Assembly (NCBI GenBank): GCA_905215425.1
Contig: CAJMQD010000005.1
Span: forward strand, 1 to 12,464
DNA length: 12,464 nucleotides
From: an uncultured bacterium
GTDB taxonomy: Bacteria; Bacillota; Clostridia; Oscillospirales; Oscillospiraceae
Direction of reading: 5' to 3'
In this document: positions 1 through 5,683 of the stretch, one piece after another
Numbering within the stretch: the stretch's first letter is position 1
Layout: every line of letters begins with the position of its first letter
Position numbers and translations under genes: made by a program
Notes under the pieces: generated by a model
Databases searched by the model: none
The model's input: the letters and a program-made list of their open reading frames with translations, nothing else
What the model was told of the DNA's origin: nothing

Positions 1-51
1 CTTGCCACCGCAGACATGGAGGCCTCCTACTTCCTGGAGGGGGAGGACTGA
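1..51 (+). CDS. C-terminal tail of an unidentified protein (partial)
   Basis: Reading frame 1 is open from the window edge to a TGA at 49-51 and ends in the residues EASYFLEGED. A strong intrinsic terminator follows 13 bases later, which supports this being a real gene end rather than a chance frame. Only 16 residues are visible. They are acidic at the end and show no recognisable motif, so I do not assign a function. Confidence 0.5.
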   Translation, partial: LATADMEASYFLEGED

Positions 52-64
52 ATCGATTTTTCCC

Positions 65-90
65 GGGGCGGCCTGTGCCGCCCCATTTTG
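65..90 (+). terminator. Intrinsic terminator of the upstream partial gene
   Basis: GGGGCGGC (65-72) pairs perfectly with GCCGCCCC (77-84) across a CTGT loop, and ATTTTG follows. This is the usual form of a Rho-independent terminator, and it lies 13 bases past the TGA at 49-51. Confidence 0.8.
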
Positions 91-188
91 TCCACATTCC
101 GCGGACACGGATTTGTCTGAATGGTCAAAAACCTCTCAGAGGAATTCCCGGAATTTTGTCAAAAGAGGGCTTGCGCCGGGGAAAAATA

Positions 189-216
189 TTGGTTAGAATA
201 AAATTGCGTTTATAAT
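189..216 (+). promoter_or_regulatory. Probable sigma-A-type promoter of xpt
   Basis: A perfect TATAAT lies at 211-216, with TTGGTT at 189-194 as a partial -35 and a 16-base spacer. It sits about 60 bases before the xpt start, in an AT-rich stretch just after the previous terminator. A second weaker pair (TTGCGC 171-176, TAGAAT 194-199, 17-base spacer) is also possible. I see no purine aptamer consensus between this promoter and xpt. Confidence 0.45.
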
Positions 217-276
217 TTCTATTTGGTCCGTTTCGCCGGGCCGTTTTCATTCTCTATTGCAGGAGGGCTGGCAGAT

Positions 277-852
277 ATGGAGCTTTTGGAACAGCGCATC
301 CGTCAGGACGGCAAGGTAAAGGGGACCAGTATTCTGAAGGTGGACAGCTTTCTGAACCACCAGATGGACATTGAGCTGTTCTCCCAGATGGGGCAGGAGT
401 TTTTCCGCCTGTTCGGCGACTGCGGCGTCAACAAGATCCTCACCATCGAGGCCAGCGGCATCGGCATGGCCTGTGTGACCGCCCAGTATTTCCACTGTCC
501 CGTGGTCTTTGCCAAGAAGAGCATGTCCAGCAACATCTCCGATCACGTCTATTCCGCTCCCGTCAAATCCTTTACCCACGGAAACCAGTATAACGCCATC
601 GTCTCCAAGGAGTACCTCCACCCGGAGGACCGCATTCTGGTCATCGACGACTTCCTGGCCATGGGGGAGGCCCTGCGGGGGCTGTTTTCTTTGGTGCAGC
701 AGTCCGGCGCCACGCTGATCGGCGCCGGTATCGCCGTGGAAAAAGCCTTCCAGCCCGGCGGCGCCCAGCTGAGAAGCGAGGGGTACCGCATCGAGTCTCT
801 GGCCCGGGTGGCCGCCATGAGCGAGGAGGGCGGCGTAGTATTCGCCCGCTGA
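277..852 (+). CDS. xpt: Xanthine phosphoribosyltransferase
   Basis: Cytoplasmic purine salvage enzyme: xanthine plus PRPP gives XMP and pyrophosphate, and XMP feeds GMP synthesis. The 191-residue length is close to the usual size of about 190-195. The N-terminus (MELLEQRIRQDGKVKG) and the segment ILTIEASGIG near residues 54-63 are typical of the Xpt subfamily. The PRPP-binding loop is ILVIDDFLAMGEA at residues 120-132, with the acidic pair at D124-D125. I chose the ATG at 277 because AGGAGG lies at 261-266. An in-frame TTG at 223 would add 18 residues outside the family and has no such site. A nested palindromic repeat begins 14 bases after the stop, and no T-tract terminator follows, so read-through into the importer leader is possible. 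In other Firmicutes xpt is often itself riboswitch-controlled. Here the aptamer lies downstream, before the importer. Confidence 0.93.
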   Translation: MELLEQRIRQDGKVKGTSILKVDSFLNHQMDIELFSQMGQEFFRLFGDCGVNKILTIEASGIGMACVTAQYFHCPVVFAKKSMSSNISDHVYSAPVKSFTHGNQYNAIVSKEYLHPEDRILVIDDFLAMGEALRGLFSLVQQSGATLIGAGIAVEKAFQPGGAQLRSEGYRIESLARVAAMSEEGGVVFAR

Positions 853-865
853 GCGATTCAACGCT

Positions 866-969
866 TGTCATTCCGAGGCAGTGACCGACATCACTGCCTC
901 GGGAATCCGTCTCCGGAATGAATGGAAAACGGATTGCCACGCCAGTGTGCACACTGGCTCGCAATGACA
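866..969 (+). repeat. Nested palindromic intergenic repeat (REP/MITE-like), 104 bp
   Basis: The element opens with TGTCATTCCGAG and closes with CTCGCAATGACA, so its ends form an imperfect terminal inverted repeat. Each half also holds its own palindrome. CCGAGGCAGTGA (873-884) pairs with TCACTGCCTCGG (891-902) across six bases. GCCAGTGTGCACACTGGC (941-958) is a perfect 18-base palindrome. The inner arms also mirror each other (GGAATCCGT and ACGGATTGCC). There is no open reading frame. The structure fits a dispersed, non-autonomous REP- or MITE-like repeat, but copy number cannot be judged from one window. It may also protect or end the xpt transcript. Confidence 0.7.
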
Positions 970-996
970 TAAGAGTTTAACCACAACCGAATATCC

Positions 997-1065
997 GTTG
1001 ATATATGCCCGATAATATGGATCAGGCGTCTCTACCCGGCGGCCGCAAATCGCCGGACTATCGAC
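997..1065 (+). ncRNA. Purine riboswitch aptamer, guanine-type
   Basis: The three-way junction can be drawn directly. P1 pairs 997-1003 with 1059-1065, with one G-U pair. P2 pairs 1007-1013 with 1021-1027 with one C-A mismatch and has the loop AATATGG. P3 pairs CCGGCG (1036-1041) with CGCCGG (1051-1056), and its loop contains the conserved CCGCAAA. Junction J2/3 reads GTCTCTAC against the usual GTTTCTAC. The base just before the 3' strand of P1 (C1058) is the one that pairs with the ligand. Cytosine there is the guanine/hypoxanthine class; adenine aptamers carry U. The equivalent of U51 (U1033) is kept, which argues against the known 2'-deoxyguanosine variant. The gene controlled is the BMP importer downstream, a sensible target. 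Confidence 0.93.
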
Positions 1066-1094
1066 AAGCAGGCGGCCATGCCGCCCTGTTGTCG
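1062..1094 (+). promoter_or_regulatory. Switching hairpin of the riboswitch expression platform
   Basis: CGACAA (1062-1067) pairs with TTGTCG (1089-1094), and CAGGCGGC (1069-1076) pairs with the GCCGCC...TG arm around a CAT loop, with a bulge on each side. The hairpin shares bases 1062-1065 with the 3' strand of aptamer P1, so the two compete. Its arms also resemble the arms of the following terminator: GGCGG (1071-1075) could pair with CCGCC (1101-1105), and GCCGCCC (1080-1086) with the 3' arm at 1112-1118. Which state favours termination cannot be settled by eye. Confidence 0.55.
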
Positions 1095-1097
1095 TGC

Positions 1098-1130
1098 AGA
1101 CCGCCCGTTCCGGGCGGTCTTTTATCGTTC
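1098..1130 (+). terminator. Riboswitch-linked intrinsic terminator
   Basis: AGACCGCCCG (1098-1107) pairs perfectly with CGGGCGGTCT (1111-1120) across a TTC loop and runs into TTTTATCGTTC. It lies 33 bases after the aptamer and 111 bases before the start of the importer's first gene. This is the normal place for a purine riboswitch terminator that stops the transcript early. Confidence 0.85.
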
Positions 1131-1164
1131 TTTCACCGCAGCCGCGGTTTAAGAAATATATAAT

Positions 1165-1205
1165 ACCACCGATCGAAAAAGGCGAATACGCCGCCGATAG
1201 GTGGT
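1165..1205 (+). other. Second leader hairpin, before the first importer gene
   Basis: ACCACC (1165-1170) pairs with GGTGGT (1200-1205). ATCG (1172-1175) pairs with CGAT (1195-1198), and GGCG (1181-1184) with CGCC (1189-1192) at the tip, with a G-A mismatch and an A-rich internal loop between the parts. No T-tract follows, so this is not a terminator. It ends 22 bases before the GGAGG site at 1228-1232. It could stabilise the 5' end of the abundant binding-protein mRNA or affect translation. Both roles are inference. Confidence 0.5.
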
Positions 1206-1240
1206 AAACTTCAGAATCTATTTCATTGGAGGAAAAGAAA

Positions 1241-2494
1241 ATGAAGAAATTCCTGTCTCTGGCGCTGGCTATGGCCATGGTATTCTCTCTGGCCGCCTGC
1301 GGTAAGAAGGACGAGCCCAGCACTTCCGGCTCCGTTTCCGGCTCCAACGCCGCCAGCACCGGCACCCAGTCCGACTTCAAGGTGGGCGCCATCTACATCA
1401 ACAGCAAAAACGACACCGCCGGCTACACCTACGCCCACCACACCGGCATCACCAAGGCCATGGAGGAGCTGGGCATGGATCCCGCCTCTCAGCTGGTCAT
1501 CGTGGACGAGGTGCCCGACAACGACTATGACAAGATCGCCAATGCCGTGGACACCCTGGTGGCTTCCGACTGCAACATCATCTTCGCCATCTCCTTCGGC
1601 TATATGCAGGCCGTGGCCGACAAGGCTGAGGAGTATCCCAACGTGATCTTCTCCCACGCCACCGGCTACATGAGCAACGAGACCAACTTCAATAACTACT
1701 TCGGCCGCATCTATCAGGCCCGCTACCTGGCCGGCATCGCCGCCGGTCTGAAGAGCCTGGAGACCGGCAACAACAACATCGGCTATGTCTCCGCTTACGG
1801 CACCGAGTACGCCGAGACCTGCTCCGGCATCAACGGCTTCACCCTGGGCGCTCAGTCCGTCAACCCCAACGCCAAGGTCTATGTGAAGGAGCTGGGCACC
1901 TGGGCTGACGAGGTGAACGAGTCCGCCTTCGCCAAGGAGCTGATCCAGACCTACAACTGCGGCGTCATCTCCCAGCACTGCGACTCCGCTCAGCCCCAGA
2001 TCGCCGCTCAGGACGCCGGCGTGTTCGGCTGCGGCTACAACTCCGACATGACCGCCGACGCCCCCAAGGCCCACCTGACCGCCGCCATCTGGCACTGGAA
2101 CGTGTACTACCACACCGCCATCCAGGCCGCTATGGACTGCAACGGCGACGCCTCTCAGTTCGTGTCCAAGATGGGCGGCTCCGCTTACTACGGCGGCCTG
2201 AAGGAGAACTTCGTTGACGTGTCCCCCCTGAACGAGGCCACCGTGGCCGCCGGCACCCAGTCCGCCATCGACGCCGTGCGCGAGCTGATCGTCTCCGGCG
2301 CTTGGGACGTGTTCTCCGGCGTGAAGCTGCACATCACCGTGGCTGAGGACGGCACCGCCGCTGTGGAGCAGGCCGACGAGGCCCTGGTCACCAACGACGG
2401 CACCGAGATCGTGGCCGCCGGCGGCGCCAGCGTGGAGGACTCCGTCATCACCGGCACCATGAACTACTTCGTGGCCGGTGTGGAGGTCGCCTAA
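1241..2494 (+). CDS. BMP-family ABC transporter substrate-binding lipoprotein (likely nucleoside/purine)
   Basis: Extracytoplasmic binding protein that captures substrate and hands it to the permeases encoded downstream. The 417 residues begin with MKKFLSLALAMAMVFSLAAC. This is a type II signal peptide, with the lipobox LAAC and the anchoring cysteine at residue 20, and a Ser/Gly/Thr-rich linker to about residue 45. The mature domain starts DFKVGAIYI, and NDTAGYTYAHHTG (57-69) is the typical BMP (Med/PnrA-like) ligand-pocket opening. I chose the ATG at 1241, 8 bases after GGAGG. A TTG at 1226 in frame overlaps that site. Codon use is strongly biased to a few C-ending codons, as in highly expressed genes. 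BMP proteins with two BPD_transp_2 permeases usually import nucleosides, and the guanine riboswitch and xpt nearby support a purine ligand. The exact ligand is unproven. Confidence 0.9.
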   Translation: MKKFLSLALAMAMVFSLAACGKKDEPSTSGSVSGSNAASTGTQSDFKVGAIYINSKNDTAGYTYAHHTGITKAMEELGMDPASQLVIVDEVPDNDYDKIANAVDTLVASDCNIIFAISFGYMQAVADKAEEYPNVIFSHATGYMSNETNFNNYFGRIYQARYLAGIAAGLKSLETGNNNIGYVSAYGTEYAETCSGINGFTLGAQSVNPNAKVYVKELGTWADEVNESAFAKELIQTYNCGVISQHCDSAQPQIAAQDAGVFGCGYNSDMTADAPKAHLTAAIWHWNVYYHTAIQAAMDCNGDASQFVSKMGGSAYYGGLKENFVDVSPLNEATVAAGTQSAIDAVRELIVSGAWDVFSGVKLHITVAEDGTAAVEQADEALVTNDGTEIVAAGGASVEDSVITGTMNYFVAGVEVA

Positions 2495-2521
2495 CACTCT
2501 CCCTCGCAACCGATCCTTTGC

Positions 2522-2567
2522 CGGGCCGGCCGGGATATCCCGGCCGGCCCGTTTTCTCGTTTTTCTT
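2522..2567 (+). terminator. Strong terminator or attenuator after the binding-protein gene
   Basis: Bases 2522-2551 form a perfect 30-base GC-rich palindrome centred on GATATC, followed by TTTTCTCGTTTTTCTTT. It lies 27 bases past the stop. Because the ATPase and permease genes continue on the same strand, it likely ends most transcripts here. That would leave the binding protein in excess over the membrane parts, a common arrangement in ABC importers. Confidence 0.85.
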
Positions 2568-2579
2568 TGATTTCGACCC

Positions 2580-2608
2580 TTTTCACCGGCTTTAGGCCGT
2601 GATACAAT
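2580..2608 (+). promoter_or_regulatory. Possible internal promoter for the ATPase and permease genes
   Basis: TGATACAAT at 2600-2608 is an extended -10 (TG, one base, TACAAT). TTTTCA at 2580-2585 gives a 17-base spacer and matches TTGACA at four of six positions. It lies just after the terminator at 2522-2567, where a promoter would be needed if read-through is low. The leader to the ATPase start would be about 340 bases and includes several hairpins. Confidence 0.4.
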
Positions 2609-2617
2609 GAAAATCAG

Positions 2618-2696
2618 GGGGCGGCAGCGTCCGCCCCGCCCGGGGGTCATAGGGGGCGGAGCCCCCTATACCAAAAACGGGTGGGTGGGTGGTATA
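2618..2696 (+). repeat. Palindromic GC-rich intergenic repeats with a G-tract run
   Basis: Three inverted pairs lie in a row. GGGGCGG (2618-2624) pairs with CCGCCCC (2631-2637). TAGGGGGC (2650-2657) pairs with GCCCCCTA (2661-2668) around GGA. TATACCA (2667-2673) pairs with TGGTATA (2690-2696). Inside the last pair lies the run GGGTGGGTGGGTGG (2679-2692). There is no ribosome binding site with a credible reading frame. I read this as non-coding dispersed-repeat DNA. Confidence 0.55.
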
Positions 2697-2785
2697 AAAA
2701 TTTCCCGGTGTGCCGAAAAACCGTGTCTATTTTTGCTTACACCTTCCTTATCTGTTATCGACTTTCCCCCGAGGGAGGGCTTGGC

Positions 2786-2921
2786 GGGCGGATCATATCC
2801 GCCCCTACAAATTCTAACATAACGCTCTGTGATCCTATACCCCGGGCGGATGAGGACATCCGCCCCTACATGATGCGTGAAACGGGCGTTATTTCCCGCA
2901 GGGGCGGCCTGCGGCCGCCCG
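2786..2921 (+). repeat. Cluster of three related hairpin units
   Basis: Unit 1 pairs GGGCGGAT (2786-2793) with ATCCGCCC (2797-2804), then CTACA. Unit 2 pairs GGGCGGATG (2844-2852) with CATCCGCCC (2857-2865), then the same CTACA. Unit 3 pairs GGGCGGCC (2902-2909) with GGCCGCCC (2913-2920). It is preceded by GCAG, so it looks like the same family in the opposite orientation. Units 1 and 2 are 58 bases apart. The last unit ends 35 bases before the ATPase start. These look like REP-type units. They may also act as mRNA stability or attenuation hairpins inside the operon. Confidence 0.6.
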
Positions 2922-2955
2922 AACATACACACAAAAAAGAAAAGGAGCGATGGCC

Positions 2956-4566
2956 ATGGCGGAACAGTACGCCATTGAGATGCGAGGCATCACCAAGACC
3001 TTCGGCAGTGTGGTGGCCAACCATGACATCAGCCTGAACCTGCGCAAGGGCGAAATTCTGGCCCTGTTGGGGGAGAACGGCTCGGGCAAGACCACTCTGA
3101 TGAATATGCTCTCCGGCATCTATAAGCCGGACGCGGGGGAGATCCTGGTGGAAGGCAAGCCCGCGGCCATCGACTCCCCGGAGGATGCAAAAAAGCTGGG
3201 CATCGGCATGGTCCACCAGCACTTCAAGCTGGTGGATGTTTTCTCCGCCGCCGACAACATCTGGATGGGCAAGGAAAAGGCGGGCTTCCGTCTGAAAAAA
3301 TCCCGCTATGCCGAGATTGGCCGGATGGTAAAGAAGTTTGGCTTTGAATTGGACCCCAAAAAGCTGGTGCGGAACATGGCCGTATCGGAAAAGCAGACCC
3401 TGGAGATCATCAAGGTGCTGTATTACGGGGCCAAGGTCATCATTCTGGATGAGCCCACCGCCGTTCTTACCGTGCAGGAGATCGAAAAGCTCTTCCGGGT
3501 GCTGCGCCGGATGCGGGACGAGGGGCACTCCATCATCATCATCACCCACAAGCTCAACGAGGTGATGGAGCTGTCCGACCGGGTGGCCATTCTCCGCAAG
3601 GGGGAATATATCACCACCGTCAACACCGCCGAGACCAACGAGCAGGAGCTGACCGAGTGGATGGTGGGCCGGAAGATCGACCTGAACATCCAGCGCCCGC
3701 CCATGGAGAAGGCCCGCCCCCTGCTGGAGATCCGGGATCTGACCATCCGCAGCGACGAAGGGGCCACGGCCATCGACCACGTGAACTTCTACATCCGGGG
3801 CGGCGAGATCCTGGGCGTGGCGGGCATCGCCGGCTGCGGCCAGAAGGAGCTGTGCGAGGCCATCGCCGGCCTGCGGCCGGTGCAGTCCGGCCTGATGATC
3901 CACAAGGGGGACAACATTGTGGGCCTGTCCCCCAAAGCCATTCTGGAGAAGGGCATTTCCATGTCCTTCATCCCGGAGGACCGGCTGGGCATGGGCCTGG
4001 CCCCCTCGCTGTCCATTACGGACAACATGATCCTGAAAAATTACAGCCAGGCCAAGGGCCCCTTTGTGGACCGGAAGGGGGGCCGGGCGGACGCGGAGCA
4101 CGTGATCCGGGAGCTGGAGGTGGTCACCCCCTCCGCCGACACGCCGGTGCGCCGCCTGTCCGGCGGCAACGTGCAGAAGGTCCTGCTGGGCCGGGAGATC
4201 AAGGCCGGACCCAACGTGATCGTCACCGCCTATCCCGTCCGCGGCCTGGATATCAACTCCTCCTACGCCATCTACAACATCCTGAATCAGCAGAAGAAGG
4301 ACGGAGTGGGCATCTTGTTTGTGGGTGAGGACCTGGACGTGATGATGGCCCTGTGCGACAAGATCCTGGTGCTGTGCCACGGCAAGGTGATGGGCGTGGT
4401 CCACGCCGACAAGACCACCAAGGAGGAGCTGGGCCTGATGATGACCGGCGCCCTCGACCTGTCCCACAAATACATGGATAAGCCCGCAGGCTACGCCCGA
4501 GACACCAATATCACGGCGGAAGAGCTGGAGAAGCTGGCCCAGACCAAGGAACAGGAGGAGAAGTGA
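2956..4566 (+). CDS. BMP-type ABC importer ATPase with two fused nucleotide-binding domains
   Basis: Cytoplasmic motor of the importer; 536 residues in the two-domain layout of the YufO/RbsA group. Domain 1 has Walker A GENGSGKT (39-46), Walker B VIILDEP (161-167) and the switch histidine H198. Its signature is unusual: MAVSEKQ (141-147) in place of the family's LSxGxxQ. Domain 2 has a degenerate Walker A GIAGCGQKEL (290-299) and a degenerate Walker B VTAYPVRGLD (423-432), as is usual for this family, but an intact signature LSGGN (401-405). One ATP site should therefore be canonical and the other degenerate. The second ATG at 2956 is chosen because AAAGGAG (2941-2947) is 8 bases away; the ATG at 2950 would be only 2 bases away. 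The permease gene starts 1 base after the stop, so the two are probably translationally coupled. Confidence 0.92.
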   Translation: MAEQYAIEMRGITKTFGSVVANHDISLNLRKGEILALLGENGSGKTTLMNMLSGIYKPDAGEILVEGKPAAIDSPEDAKKLGIGMVHQHFKLVDVFSAADNIWMGKEKAGFRLKKSRYAEIGRMVKKFGFELDPKKLVRNMAVSEKQTLEIIKVLYYGAKVIILDEPTAVLTVQEIEKLFRVLRRMRDEGHSIIIITHKLNEVMELSDRVAILRKGEYITTVNTAETNEQELTEWMVGRKIDLNIQRPPMEKARPLLEIRDLTIRSDEGATAIDHVNFYIRGGEILGVAGIAGCGQKELCEAIAGLRPVQSGLMIHKGDNIVGLSPKAILEKGISMSFIPEDRLGMGLAPSLSITDNMILKNYSQAKGPFVDRKGGRADAEHVIRELEVVTPSADTPVRRLSGGNVQKVLLGREIKAGPNVIVTAYPVRGLDINSSYAIYNILNQQKKDGVGILFVGEDLDVMMALCDKILVLCHGKVMGVVHADKTTKEELGLMMTGALDLSHKYMDKPAGYARDTNITAEELEKLAQTKEQEEK

Positions 4567-4567
4567 G

Positions 4568-5683
4568 ATGCGCTTTCATGTTGTAAAGCGGGACAATTGC
4601 CCCCTGTGGAAAAAGCTGGGGCTCTATCTGCTGGCGGTGGCGGTGGCCCTGACCCTGGGCGGATTGGTGCTGCTGGCCCTGGACGTCGACCCCATGGCCT
4701 ATTACAGCCGGATGTTCACCATGGGCATGGTGGGCAACAAGATCGCCTATAAGACCTTTGAAAACTATCTGAAGGTTTTCGTCCCCCTGGCCCTGACCTC
4801 GGTGGCCCTGTCCCTGGCCTTTAAAATGCGCTTCTGGAACATCGGGGGCGAGGGGCAGTTCATTCTGGGCGCCATCGCCGCGGCCACCGTGGCCTTCAAG
4901 CTGGGCTCCGCCCTTCCCGCCCCGTTGACGCTGATCCTGATGTGTCTGGCCGCTATGCTGGCCGCCGGACTGTACGGCGCCCTTGTGGCCGTGCTGAAGG
5001 TAAAGTTCGGCACCAACGAGACGCTGATGACCCTGATGCTCAACTACATCGCCCTGTATTTCGTCACCTTTCTGGGGGAAACTCAGGCCGACTGGAACTT
5101 CTTCCTGGACAAGAGCTCTGTCCGGCCGATCTTCGCCAGCTTCGCCAAAACGGTCTCCTTCCCCCGCATCCCCATGGGCAAGTTCGGTCTGAATATCTGC
5201 GTCATCCTCACCTTTTTGATCGGTATTCTGGTCTTTATCTACCTGAAATACACCAAGCACGGCTATGAGATCGCCGTGGTGGGGGACAGCGTGGGCACCG
5301 CCCGGTACGCCGGCATGAAGGTGGACCGCATCGTCCTGCGCACCGTGTTCCTCTCCGCCTGCCTCATCGGTCTGGCCTCCGCCTTCAAGGTGGGTACCGC
5401 CGGGGTGCTGTCCACCTCCATCACCGACGATGTGGGCTGGACGGGCATCATCGTGGCCTGGCTGTCTCAGCTGAACACCGCAGCCATTTTCGTGGTGTCT
5501 GCCCTCATCGGTGTGCTGCACTACGGCTCCACCGTGGCGGCGGCCACCTTTGCCCGGGTAGACTCCAGCTTCGCCAACATGCTCCAGGGCGTGATCCTGT
5601 TCCTGGTGCTGGCGGCGGATTTCTATACGCGCTTTAAGATCGTCCCAGTTCAGAAAGGGGGAAACAGCCATGGAAATGGATAA
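4568..5683 (+). CDS. BMP-type ABC importer permease, subunit 1
   Basis: Integral membrane subunit (BPD_transp_2 family, YufP/NupP-like) that forms half of the transport channel; 371 residues. A short basic N-terminus leads into a hydrophobic segment at about 17-38. Further membrane segments lie near 70-85, 95-110, 118-144, 155-170, 208-227, 256-272, 293-316 and 336-351. The family signature FWNIGGEGQFILGA is at 89-102. The cytoplasmic coupling loop that docks on the ATPase is GYEIAVVGDSVGTARYAGM (232-250). AGGAGG at 4553-4558 within the end of the ATPase gene serves this start. The 3' end overlaps the next permease gene by 14 bases, which supports tight co-expression in equal amounts. Confidence 0.92.
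   Translation: MRFHVVKRDNCPLWKKLGLYLLAVAVALTLGGLVLLALDVDPMAYYSRMFTMGMVGNKIAYKTFENYLKVFVPLALTSVALSLAFKMRFWNIGGEGQFILGAIAAATVAFKLGSALPAPLTLILMCLAAMLAAGLYGALVAVLKVKFGTNETLMTLMLNYIALYFVTFLGETQADWNFFLDKSSVRPIFASFAKTVSFPRIPMGKFGLNICVILTFLIGILVFIYLKYTKHGYEIAVVGDSVGTARYAGMKVDRIVLRTVFLSACLIGLASAFKVGTAGVLSTSITDDVGWTGIIVAWLSQLNTAAIFVVSALIGVLHYGSTVAAATFARVDSSFANMLQGVILFLVLAADFYTRFKIVPVQKGGNSHGNG

Noticed and set aside
132..164. Short palindromes CCTCTCAGAGG, GGAATTCC and TTTTGTCAAAA before xpt
   Set aside because: Short and unconnected, with no T-tract and no match to an operator I can name. Too weak to call.
85..276. A purine riboswitch directly upstream of xpt, as in many Firmicutes
   Set aside because: The conserved TATGG loop, TTTCTACC junction and CCGTAAA loop are all missing. 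The only aptamer in the window is at 997-1065.
1223..2650. Long minus-strand open frame of 475 codons opposite the binding-protein gene
   Set aside because: It is low in complexity (runs of Gly, Val, His, Ala) and mirrors the codon bias of the plus-strand gene. It has no family signature, whereas the plus strand encodes a clear BMP protein.
2607..3037. Several small open frames in the gap between the binding-protein and ATPase genes
   Set aside because: They run through palindromic repeats, lack ribosome binding sites and have no recognisable composition. The region reads as non-coding.
2866..4467. Long minus-strand open frame of 533 codons opposite the ABC ATPase
   Set aside because: Same shadow effect from GC-rich codons. 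The plus-strand frame holds all the ABC motifs and a ribosome binding site.
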